Positions 13,938 through 20,779 of a DNA stretch of 37,113 nucleotides are shown piece by piece. The position numbers and the translations under genes were made by a program. Positions within the stretch are counted from its first letter, which is position 1. Every line of letters starts with the position of its first letter. The stretch lies in the IMG/VR virus record IMGVR_UViG_3300029319_000030, positions 1-37,113 of that record; one strand, written 5' to 3'. The stretch is from a virus. A model generated the notes under the pieces. The model was not told the DNA's origin. It ran no database searches and was given only the letters and a program-made list of their open reading frames with translations.

Positions 13938-14480
13938 TTATATTTTGTTTTTAATATGGTTATACATTTCGTTACCTAGTTTAATGCCCATTTTACTGTC
14001 TGATATATAGTGGGCTTTTGCTATATTTCTACTATCAGATATATTTTGACCTGCTTTTTTAAATTCATTAGCAGCAGAAGGATATTTATCAGCTAAAACA
14101 TTAGCAATTAAAATACCTTGAGTTGAATGACCAGAAGGATATGAAGGAGTTTTCATAGACTTCATCTCATAGTCTTTCATTTTTATGTTTACTTTTGCAG
14201 CTATAACTTTAGGTCTTGGCCTTTTAAAATAGTTTTTTAACTTCATAATTATAGGGGCAGACTTATTTATTAAGTCTTTAACTAATGACTCGTCATAGTT
14301 AGTTATATTATTTTTATCAGCTACTTCTTTAAAAGTTTTTTCTATGTTATCAAACTTTTTAACTTTATTTATATTCATAGGAGTATTCTCTAACTGCTTA
14401 ATCTCTTGCATTGTAGTAAAAGAACCATCAGCAGGAGGTTTCATACTTTTAAATTTATCTATATTAAAGTTATCAAACAT
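13938..14480 (-). CDS. PAP2-family phosphatase, soluble
   Basis: All three PAP2 motifs are present with correct spacing: K82-x6-R89-P90, PSGH at 115-118, and S150-R151-x5-H157-x3-D161. These form the His-based phosphotransfer site of class A acid phosphatases and lipid phosphatases. Unlike typical PAP2 lipid phosphatases, the 180-residue protein has neither evident transmembrane helices nor a signal peptide, so it is closer to soluble acid phosphatases or haloperoxidase-type members. Substrates could be nucleotides, lipids or sugars. Finding an enzyme in the late basic-protein cassette is unusual. Overlaps the upstream gene by 8 bases. Confidence 0.85.
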   Translation of the reverse strand: MFDNFNIDKFKSMKPPADGSFTTMQEIKQLENTPMNINKVKKFDNIEKTFKEVADKNNITNYDESLVKDLINKSAPIIMKLKNYFKRPRPKVIAAKVNIKMKDYEMKSMKTPSYPSGHSTQGILIANVLADKYPSAANEFKKAGQNISDSRNIAKAHYISDSKMGIKLGNEMYNHIKNKI

Positions 14481-14928
14481 TTTTTCTTTGTGCTTTTAAT
14501 TTTTTCTTAGCAGCTTTAGCTAGCCTTGCTTGCTCCATTTTACCCATGACTCTAGCTCTCTGCTCTAGCACTGTTAGTATTTGTATTTTTCTAGCATAAG
14601 GTTTATTTATTCTTATTACTTTAGCTATAGTTTTTCTAGCGTCAGCTACTGTAGCAAACTTAATACTAACAGTATCTTTAGGATTTTCATCTGTGTATAA
14701 TCTTCTACCACTACCTTTAGGCTTTTTACCTGTACCTACTTTAGGATCTTTTTTAAGTGGAGATTTAGGTCTGTTTGTTTGCATATTAATAAACCAATTA
14801 CATAATTGTTTGTCTCTTGGTGTAGCGCCAGGTCTAGCTTTTAGTTTTTTACATTTATCAATTGTAACATCGCCACCGTAAATTTTATTTATTCTAGCTT
14901 TTAATACACCTCTATAAGCTTTAGCCAT
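14473..14928 (-). CDS. Basic phage protein with GRRLYTDENPKDTV motif
   Basis: This 151-residue, Lys/Arg-rich protein has an N-terminal Cys-containing region (about 25-45), a Pro/Lys linker with GTGKKPKGSG, and the block RRLYTDENPKDTVSIKFAT at about 74-92 followed by ADARKTIAKV. The YTDENPKDT block recurs in small proteins of many aquatic phages. The C-terminus is a highly charged helix. Function is unknown. It overlaps the genes on both sides by 8 bases. Confidence 0.72.
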   Translation of the reverse strand: MAKAYRGVLKARINKIYGGDVTIDKCKKLKARPGATPRDKQLCNWFINMQTNRPKSPLKKDPKVGTGKKPKGSGRRLYTDENPKDTVSIKFATVADARKTIAKVIRINKPYARKIQILTVLEQRARVMGKMEQARLAKAAKKKLKAQRKNV

Positions 14929-15205
14929 CTTTCTTTTTACCTAAACGTTTTCTAACTATGTTCATAACAGTTTTCATTTTACGAGCGTAGCTAGGATTTT
15001 TACCCCTATTAAAAACATACTGTTGGTTTAAGCTACTTATTATTCTAGACAAATTACCTCTTCTAGTTTTAATAAGCCACGATGCTAATGCAGGTGGCGA
15101 CAAGTCTCTAAACTTACCTTTAGCATCAGGTGCATCTGAGTCGTTCCAAGTAATAGACTTAGATGTTTTCTTTTTTTTGTTAGGAGTAGCTCTATATAAT
15201 GCCAT
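14921..15205 (-). CDS. Basic phage protein with FRDLSPPALASWLIKTR motif
   Basis: This 94-residue basic protein has a Lys-rich start (NKKKKTSKS), then FRDLSPPALASWLIKTRRGN at about 32-51 and YVFNRGKNPSYARKM near 63-77. The SPxxLAxWLIKTR and FNRxKNPxYAxKM pair is familiar from small phage proteins that sit in the same type of cassette. I infer a compact helical domain. Start and stop overlap its neighbours, indicating a tightly coupled operon. Confidence 0.72.
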   Translation of the reverse strand: MALYRATPNKKKKTSKSITWNDSDAPDAKGKFRDLSPPALASWLIKTRRGNLSRIISSLNQQYVFNRGKNPSYARKMKTVMNIVRKRLGKKKDG

Positions 15206-15714
15206 TACTTTCTTTTTAAATACTTACGAGGATTACGAGTACATCTAACACCCCAACCAGAAGCATAAGCACTTGGCCATACTTTAAACTTACGTTTAGC
15301 TGCTGCTTTACAAGGCCCACTAATCTTAGTTCTTTTTATTTTAGGTAATGCAGAGTTTATTTTTTTAGCTTGACCAGCATGAGTATTACTAGCTTTTTTT
15401 AATTCTTTAGAAACCTCTTTTAAAGCTTTTACGTTTAATTTTTTACTTGCAGCACTTTTAACCATCTTGCCTAACTTAAATATTTTACCTAACTTACCAC
15501 CACCAAACGGTACAGTCATATTAGTAACAGGTCCATCTATTCCGTAGTCAACATCTTTTACACCAAAAGTAGGATTTTTTAAACTTTCAGCAGTTCCCTT
15601 TGCTTGACCAAGTTTACTAGGATCAAATTTAAAAGCACCTCTACCTATACCGCCAGTTCTTCTTCTACCGCAAGATGTTTTAGCTATAGGATTATTTTTT
15701 TGTATATAAGCCAT
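15205..15714 (-). CDS. Basic phage protein with WPSAYASGWG C-terminal domain
   Basis: This 169-residue protein has a Gly/Arg-rich N-terminus (GRRRTGGIGRG), a central Lys-rich helical region and a C-terminal domain CKAAAKRKFKVWPSAYASGW (133-152) followed by RNPRKYLKRK. The motif of a basic helix followed by PSAYA is shared with many short phage and giant-virus proteins. The motif looks like a nucleic-acid-binding unit, but direct evidence is lacking. It probably accompanies packaged DNA or the virion. Confidence 0.72.
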   Translation of the reverse strand: MAYIQKNNPIAKTSCGRRRTGGIGRGAFKFDPSKLGQAKGTAESLKNPTFGVKDVDYGIDGPVTNMTVPFGGGKLGKIFKLGKMVKSAASKKLNVKALKEVSKELKKASNTHAGQAKKINSALPKIKRTKISGPCKAAAKRKFKVWPSAYASGWGVRCTRNPRKYLKRK

Positions 15715-15878
15715 TATTTTACATCAAAAGTTTTACCATCTACGTCAAACGTTTTATCACCTTTTTCTCTAGCCGCGGCTAACTTTCCAATAAATTTATT
15801 AGATTTTATAGGTGATATATCATTTGGAAAGTTTTTTCTCATTGGTCCTTCCTTACCTGCTTTCATTTTAAATGCCAT
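15714..15878 (-). CDS. 54-aa basic protein of the same cassette
   Basis: A minus-strand frame runs from the ATG at 15878 to a TAA at 15714-15716, overlapping the next ATG (TAATG). It exactly fills the space between the thioredoxin-like and PSAYA genes. The product begins MAFKMKAGKEGPMRKNFP, a type of start I associate with very small phage virion-region proteins, and ends in TFDVDGKTFDVK, a near-repeat of KTFDV. Both end overlaps and the composition match its neighbours. Confidence 0.68.
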   Translation of the reverse strand: MAFKMKAGKEGPMRKNFPNDISPIKSNKFIGKLAAAREKGDKTFDVDGKTFDVK

Positions 15879-15880
15879 AG

Positions 15881-16270
15881 TTATTGAAATTTATTTAGTA
15901 TTATAGTATCAATAGAAGTCTGTATAGTTTTTTTATCAGCTTCTAATTGAAACATAATATTAGCGTTAAACCTTTCTTTTTCTACACCGTTATCGAATAC
16001 AACAACAGTTGGTACAGCTGTGATCTTATAGTCAGCTTGCAATTTAGTACAGTGCATTATATCAACTCTGTATACACTACTGTCTTTTAATTTATTAAGC
16101 TCTGCAAACTCATTAGCTTTATTCCACTCTGCCCAAAACTCTACAACAACTATATCTTTAGCTATTTTGTCTTTGAAGTTACCTTGGTTAATAACTTCTT
16201 GAGCTGAACATGTACCTATGCAAAACATAAAGAACATTACTAAAACATATAGAGCGTTTGTTATATTCAT
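15881..16270 (-). CDS. Exported thioredoxin-fold protein without catalytic Cys
   Basis: This 129-residue protein has a signal peptide (residues 1-23, cleavage CSA|Q) and then a thioredoxin core. VVVEFWAEW (41-49) is the strand leading to the active site, and TAVPT (85-89) carries the cis-Pro87. Where thioredoxins have Cys-Gly-Pro-Cys, this chain has Asn50-Lys-Ala-Asn53, so disulfide exchange through this site is not possible. It may be a binding or chaperone module in the periplasm. It overlaps the preceding TM gene by 4 bases and belongs to a run of envelope-directed genes (15881-18336). Confidence 0.78.
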   Translation of the reverse strand: MNITNALYVLVMFFMFCIGTCSAQEVINQGNFKDKIAKDIVVVEFWAEWNKANEFAELNKLKDSSVYRVDIMHCTKLQADYKITAVPTVVVFDNGVEKERFNANIMFQLEADKKTIQTSIDTIILNKFQ

Positions 16271-16611
16271 TTCCTTAATAATTTTATTTCTTCTTTTAAT
16301 TCATCAAGGTCTTTTATTAACTGGTCTATTTGGTTACGAGCCATTTGATCTTTCATATTAAACTCCATACGAGTTGGTGGCCATGTATTAGTAGCAGCTG
16401 GATCACCCATATCTATAGTATACGTACCAGTACCTGGTTTAGGTAACTCTAAAGCTTTTTGTACCTGGCCTTCAAGTTCTGTAAACTTAGAATTAATACT
16501 AGCCATTAAGCCAAAATAAGCAGATACAACTGTAACTACCGCCACAACTATACTGACTAGTGTTTTAATGCTTATTTGAAACTTGCTATCTTCTGATAGT
16601 TCTTTACTCAT
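16267..16611 (-). CDS. One-TM protein with C-terminal coiled coil
   Basis: The 114-residue protein has a charged N-terminus, one hydrophobic helix at about 17-38 (LVSIVVAVVTVVSAYFGLMA), a Pro/Gly-rich linker and a C-terminal charged helix (IDQLIKDLDELKEEIKLL, about 94-111) with heptad-like spacing. There is no signal-peptidase site, so it is likely anchored in the inner membrane. Such size and topology is seen among holins and spanin components; the L,D-transpeptidase-like gene is three genes upstream. Assignment to lysis is only a guess. Confidence 0.68.
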   Translation of the reverse strand: MSKELSEDSKFQISIKTLVSIVVAVVTVVSAYFGLMASINSKFTELEGQVQKALELPKPGTGTYTIDMGDPAATNTWPPTRMEFNMKDQMARNQIDQLIKDLDELKEEIKLLRK

Positions 16612-17293
16612 TGTAATATAATTTACCGTTTTCTATATATAAACCTTGTCTTTCTCTAATTGCCTGCCCATTAATATTATATATTACACTATTTCGCTTA
16701 GATTTATCTATGAGTTCTTCAATGCTAATACTACAAGGTAAACCGGTATCACAGTCCACATATTCAGTAATATACTCTATAAACTCTACATATTCTGTTT
16801 CTACTATAGTATCGTAAACAACAACATCAACGTATTCAATAACATCAACGAATAATGTATCTAATACATCCTCATAAACAAATACAGTGTCAGTTATATA
16901 AATGTATTCTGGAACAAAAGTTTCAATTTCTACGGTATCTAAGACAATATTGTAAACATATTCAGTTTCAACTATAGTGTCAAATACAAACTCAAGTTCT
17001 GTTAAAGTTATAAATACAGTATCACAAGCTTCTGGTATAGGAGGTAAGCACTCTGTAGGTAACGTAGGTCCTTCAGCATTTTCGTCTGATGCATCTACAC
17101 AGTCTTCCCAACCGTCATTAATCCAGTCTGTTTGTACACATCCTTCAGGCGAGTACTGTGTCCAGTTACTTGGATCATCACCACAATAAAAGCCTTGCGC
17201 TTGCGCGCAGTTCAAACATAATTGTTGAAAGTCAAATTGCGAATAAGCAAGCGAGCTTATAAACGCAAATAGTATTATAATATATTTTTTCAT
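16604..17293 (-). CDS. Secreted acidic repeat protein with T9SS-like C-terminus
   Basis: This 229-residue protein has a signal peptide (1-18, AYS|Q), a Cys-rich head (26-90) with an LDL-receptor class A-like phrase NDGWEDCVDASDE (59-71), a Thr/Val/Tyr/Asp-rich region (91-180) with recurring DTIVETEYV and DTVFV units, and a C-terminal segment IYNINGQAIRERQGLYIENG (204-223). The last part resembles the end of the type IX secretion C-terminal sorting domain (an NG-x pattern followed by GxYI). If exported through T9SS, it would be displayed on the host surface. No enzyme motif is visible. It overlaps the TM gene downstream by 8 bases. Confidence 0.75.
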   Translation of the reverse strand: MKKYIIILFAFISSLAYSQFDFQQLCLNCAQAQGFYCGDDPSNWTQYSPEGCVQTDWINDGWEDCVDASDENAEGPTLPTECLPPIPEACDTVFITLTELEFVFDTIVETEYVYNIVLDTVEIETFVPEYIYITDTVFVYEDVLDTLFVDVIEYVDVVVYDTIVETEYVEFIEYITEYVDCDTGLPCSISIEELIDKSKRNSVIYNINGQAIRERQGLYIENGKLYYNE

Positions 17294-17295
17294 AA

Positions 17296-18336
17296 TTAAA
17301 ATATTAAATAGTTAAACCCGAATTTAATTTCAAATATTTCTTTGCCCCAGTATTTCATGTGTATACCTTCAACAAACAAACCTAGGTTTTTAGTAACCCT
17401 AGTACCAAGTACAACTCCAGCGTCCCACTCAGCAGTGCTATCTTTATATTCGTACGAATAATCATCTAGCCCGTAATGATACGGTAAAAAATTATACCAT
17501 GTGTGTAGCCAAAATTTAGGTGTATATTTATAATATGCGACACCTAAAACCGCGCTAATTTCTTTTTGTAAGCCTAACTTTTCTAGTTCACGCTCGTTAT
17601 ATCTTGCAACTGCATCACCGAAATAGTGGTTGAAGAACTCGTCATTAGAGGTAGCAACTAATACCGAGTCTCCACCACTAACATCATACCAGTTTTGGTC
17701 TATATAAAAACCTTGAATCCAAGGTTGAGGTACGTAGCCAAAGTCCTCTGCTAAATCTTGAAATGTACTTTCGCCTGGCACCCAAAAGTCTTCTATAGGA
17801 TTTATACCATAAGCTGGATGTATTCTACCTACAACACCAACTGTAAAATCCCAATTACCTTTGTTAATTCTATATCTAATATCTGTAGATATATATCTTA
17901 AATCTACCCGCTCGTTGTCTGTGTATTGAATTTTAGTAACGAACTTATTACCGAGATACCGTAACCAAAAATTTTGGTCATTAAACTTTTCACCGCGATT
18001 ACGTACAAAAGAGTAATTAAACAAATACTCCCAACCGTTAGCGTTCCCAATAGTAACGTTGTCTGCAACAGCTCTTTCAGTACCATAATACCATGTCTTA
18101 ACTTTATATTCATAATCAAACCTTGCTATTTTACGCAAGCCAATTGTTAAGTTGTAATCGTAAGGATTGACTTGCGTAATATCCTCATAACCTTTTGATA
18201 CCGCTTTATAATCTTCGCCTTCAACAAACGACGTGTTCATAGACATCGATGTGTAAAAAGTTGAGTACTTAAAGAAGTCTTTTATCTGAGCCGTACAAAT
18301 AGTACTAATCAGAAATAATAATAATAGTTTTTTCAT
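17296..18336 (-). CDS. Outer-membrane beta-barrel-like protein
   Basis: This 346-residue protein has a signal peptide (1-16, CTA|Q) and then alternating aromatic/polar beta strands throughout, ending in a hydrophobic strand with terminal Phe (GFNYLIF), the usual C-terminal signature recognised by the BAM complex. Tyr and Trp are plentiful. No plug, transporter or enzyme motif is seen. In a phage, such a protein could alter the host surface, for example to block superinfection, or help release. It sits two bases from the secreted repeat protein and the lysis candidate. Confidence 0.8.
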   Translation of the reverse strand: MKKLLLLFLISTICTAQIKDFFKYSTFYTSMSMNTSFVEGEDYKAVSKGYEDITQVNPYDYNLTIGLRKIARFDYEYKVKTWYYGTERAVADNVTIGNANGWEYLFNYSFVRNRGEKFNDQNFWLRYLGNKFVTKIQYTDNERVDLRYISTDIRYRINKGNWDFTVGVVGRIHPAYGINPIEDFWVPGESTFQDLAEDFGYVPQPWIQGFYIDQNWYDVSGGDSVLVATSNDEFFNHYFGDAVARYNERELEKLGLQKEISAVLGVAYYKYTPKFWLHTWYNFLPYHYGLDDYSYEYKDSTAEWDAGVVLGTRVTKNLGLFVEGIHMKYWGKEIFEIKFGFNYLIF

Positions 18337-18337
18337 T

Positions 18338-18940
18338 TTATAAATCTTTGCTTTCTAATAATGTATATGTGAAGCTATTACTCCACTTATCTCTTGCAAC
18401 TCTACATATATCCATAAATTCATGCCAATCATCATTAGCTGCTATTACTTGACAGCCAGCAGACCACTTATCTACTTGGCTAGATTTTTTACCACCCCAT
18501 TTAGTTGCTCTATGTATATTAATACCAAACAAACCTGTTTGAGTATTGTCGTCACTTAAATCAAACTTATTATCTTTATTAGCATCACGATACACTGTAA
18601 CAGGACGGCATTGTCCTAATGCTTCATACCTACCTTGATGTAATCTAATTTTATGAGAACCGGGATATTGCCCTTCCTTCAAAACGGCCACGCCCTCCAC
18701 TCTCATTATATTCTCTACCCAATATCTACCTGGGTCTGTAGTACAGTCGTAACAATAAAACTCCCACTGCCCATCGCATTTAAATGATATAGTTATTTTG
18801 TCATCAAACTTATTTGTTACTTCTGTTCCTGTATCAGAGTTCCTAACTCCTACTATATTAAGATTATAGTCACCTTTTTCAAACCATTTATAACCTTTTT
18901 GTTTTACGGCTTTTTCTATTATATCTTTTGTTAATTTCAT
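18338..18940 (-). CDS. L,D-transpeptidase-like protein, candidate lysis enzyme
   Basis: The C-terminal half shows GINIHRAT (139-146, His143) followed by KWSAGCQVI (158-166, Cys163), which resembles the YkuD-type catalytic pattern of His then SxGC, with Ala in the position often held by His. Residues 50-130 are a beta-rich domain. No signal peptide is present. The best guess is a peptidoglycan-cutting or -modifying enzyme, i.e. an endolysin-like lysis protein; other phages have proteins of this type annotated as hypothetical. Its neighbours (TM protein, envelope proteins) fit a lysis and envelope block. Confidence 0.72.
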   Translation of the reverse strand: MKLTKDIIEKAVKQKGYKWFEKGDYNLNIVGVRNSDTGTEVTNKFDDKITISFKCDGQWEFYCYDCTTDPGRYWVENIMRVEGVAVLKEGQYPGSHKIRLHQGRYEALGQCRPVTVYRDANKDNKFDLSDDNTQTGLFGINIHRATKWGGKKSSQVDKWSAGCQVIAANDDWHEFMDICRVARDKWSNSFTYTLLESKDL

Positions 18941-19248
18941 TATGTTATCATTATTGTTAAATCAGCATTAGTTCCTGTATTGTGTATTATTAAATTATAA
19001 CTTCTAGAGTTATAGTTAACACAATCATCTAAAACAAGAGCAACACCAGAAGGTATTACTACGTCTTTTATAATATAAAAATAAGGAGGATTAGAAGCAT
19101 CCGCACTAAAATATACATCAACAACAGCATTGTCAGTACTGTTATTTGATATGTTTATTTTATATACAGTCGTACCTCCATTGTCTTTAGAATACCTAGG
19201 TATTAAAACTACGGGTGAAGTAGATGTTGTATTTTTATATATTGACAT
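18940..19248 (-). CDS. Small beta-sandwich-like virion protein
   Basis: This 102-residue protein is rich in Thr, Val, Ile, Asn and Tyr with alternating strands; NISNNSTDNAVVDVYFSAD near 32-50 is followed by PYFYIIKDVVIPSGVALVL. Small proteins of this pattern (an opening segment, an N-S/T-x-x-V-x-VD strand and a YYxxK-type strand) recur near tail fibre genes in aquatic phages. Its stop overlaps the lysis-candidate start. A decoration or fibre-associated protein is a reasonable guess. Confidence 0.68.
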   Translation of the reverse strand: MSIYKNTTSTSPVVLIPRYSKDNGGTTVYKINISNNSTDNAVVDVYFSADASNPPYFYIIKDVVIPSGVALVLDDCVNYNSRSYNLIIHNTGTNADLTIMIT

Positions 19249-19279
19249 ATTATATTAATGTGTAAGTTATTGTTATTTA

Positions 19280-20551
19280 TTAAGGTGTTGCTTCAATTTC
19301 AGCGCTAGTTGTACCTAAAAACGTAGTCCAATCCCACTCTACCACAACAGTTGTATAAAAAAAACTAGAAGAGCCTAGACTTACATCAGATTTTATAGAT
19401 AAAGAAACTTTCTGTGTTGAGTCAAAATGCTTAGCATTATCAAAAGCAAAATGAAAAGTATGATTGTCGTCTGTACCTGTTACAACTAACGTTTCTGTTT
19501 CTTGATCTGTCCAAGAACTTGAAGAAACTAACATACTATTATTAACATTTCTAGTATGCACACCTACTGTTAAGTTGGCAGCACTAGAATTACTAACGGC
19601 ATGTGGTGAAACGCTTACAGAAACTATTCTACCATCACAAGGAGCATGCATAGCAACTTCATCTTGATATATAGCTGTTTGCTCGTTTATATCTTTAAAC
19701 GGTATGTAATGTGTCGTTGTTCCTATATTATCAAAAAAATTACAAACAAAAACTTGTAATTGTTTACCAGCGCCAGTCCCTTGTAGTTGTACTATTCCAT
19801 CTTGATCAGGTATTTGTATAGTTCTATTATCAGTAAGAGTATTAGTTTGATTAAGAACTCTTACTGTGTGACTATTATCTAAGTCATTAAATAGCAATTG
19901 ACCACTACTAGTAAGATTAACTTTAGAAGTACTAAGTGATCCGGCTAACGTCGTAGATGAACTACCGCCAGATCCTAAAGTTAAATCAACAGTACCATCA
20001 GCTTGTCCATCGGCCTGAAAAAAATTTCTTTCAGCGCCATCACTTCCTACAAACATTTTTAAACTACCTATTTCATCCCCAGCTGTTACTTCTACTATGC
20101 TAGAAACCATTTTAAAATAATTAAATTCTGCAAAAGAACTATTTAAAGAAACAAAATTAATTGTACCAACTATATCAGAATTAGCTGGGCTAAGGCCTGA
20201 TTTTTTTAAATTAAAAATAGGACCATTAGCGTCTAAGTTAGCGTTTAATAAACTAAATTCAGGCTTTGATGATAATCCACTTGCCACTATACTATCACCA
20301 GTATCACCATTCCAAGTAAATAGTGCCTCAGCGTTTAAACCTGTGCCACCTATTGATGTCACTACTCTATTGTCAGCAGCGTTTGTTATGCTTAGTTCGC
20401 CAGCATTAGTATCTGCTTTTACTATTTTATTGTTTGCATCTAAACCTAAGTTACCTCCACTGGCTATTGTGCCAGTAGAGATATCTTCTAAGTATACGTC
20501 ATTACGAAACCTAGCTATAAAGTCTTGTATAAACTGACCTATAAATTTCAT
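19280..20551 (-). CDS. Tail fibre / receptor-binding protein
   Basis: This 423-residue protein begins KFIGQFIQDFIARFRNDVYL and then TIASGGNLGLDANNKIVKA (28-46), an N-terminal module found on fibre proteins of many aquatic phages. The middle is Gly/Ser/Asn-rich with repeating strands and a TIQIPDQDGIVQLQGTG block (about 244-260) typical of fibre shafts. The last 150 residues form a beta-rich head, probably the part that contacts the host. Position among virion genes agrees. Its ATG overlaps the stop of the Cys-rich gene. Confidence 0.8.
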   Translation of the reverse strand: MKFIGQFIQDFIARFRNDVYLEDISTGTIASGGNLGLDANNKIVKADTNAGELSITNAADNRVVTSIGGTGLNAEALFTWNGDTGDSIVASGLSSKPEFSLLNANLDANGPIFNLKKSGLSPANSDIVGTINFVSLNSSFAEFNYFKMVSSIVEVTAGDEIGSLKMFVGSDGAERNFFQADGQADGTVDLTLGSGGSSSTTLAGSLSTSKVNLTSSGQLLFNDLDNSHTVRVLNQTNTLTDNRTIQIPDQDGIVQLQGTGAGKQLQVFVCNFFDNIGTTTHYIPFKDINEQTAIYQDEVAMHAPCDGRIVSVSVSPHAVSNSSAANLTVGVHTRNVNNSMLVSSSSWTDQETETLVVTGTDDNHTFHFAFDNAKHFDSTQKVSLSIKSDVSLGSSSFFYTTVVVEWDWTTFLGTTSAEIEATP

Positions 20552-20730
20552 TATATTTCAAAGCCAAAGTTTAAAATCATAAATCTAAACTTAGCACATT
20601 TGTTTTTATTATCACAAGCTACGCAAGGGCAAAACATTAATTCAAATATTGTCCACGTGCCTAATCTAAGTGTTAATTCATATCTTTCTTTCTTATTACC
20701 TGCTTTCCAGGAATTAATCCAATTAATCAT
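20551..20730 (-). CDS. 59-aa Cys-rich small protein
   Basis: A minus-strand frame from the ATG at 20730 to a TAA overlapping the fibre gene's start. It contains FCPCVACDNKNKC at residues 34-46: four Cys in a CxCxxC-x5-C arrangement that could bind one zinc, flanked by aromatic strands. It fills most of the gap between the giant protein and the fibre gene. I do not know the family. Close spacing and the stop/start overlap favour a real gene. Confidence 0.65.
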   Translation of the reverse strand: MINWINSWKAGNKKERYELTLRLGTWTIFELMFCPCVACDNKNKCAKFRFMILNFGFEI

Positions 20731-20748
20731 AATTTACTTGTTTTTGTT

Positions 20749-20760
20749 ATACTATAGTAT
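20749..20760 (-). promoter_or_regulatory. Palindrome ATACTATAGTAT upstream of the Cys-rich/fibre genes
   Basis: A perfect 12-base inverted repeat lies in the 49-base gap between the giant gene and the downstream small gene. On the coding (minus) strand it is preceded by TAATA. A related element is at 32787-32799. It could be an operator, a promoter element or a processing site. AT-rich palindromes arise easily by chance in such DNA. Confidence 0.3.
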
Positions 20761-20779
20761 TATTACACGTTTATTTATA

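Noticed and set aside
13740-13940. CRISPR-like array from the regular 24-bp repeats
   Set aside because: The repeats are contiguous without spacers and encode an in-frame octapeptide.
13698-13979. + strand frame with repeated FFIFIAAPFFIF, which looks like a membrane protein
   Set aside because: It is the mirror image of the MKMKK octapeptide repeat on the minus strand, and the surrounding operon is all minus-strand.
20740-20775. T7-type single-subunit RNA polymerase promoter (TAATA...ACTATAG on the minus strand)
   Set aside because: The spacing between TAATA and CTATAG is shorter than in T7-type promoters, only one example was seen, and no phage RNA polymerase gene is visible.
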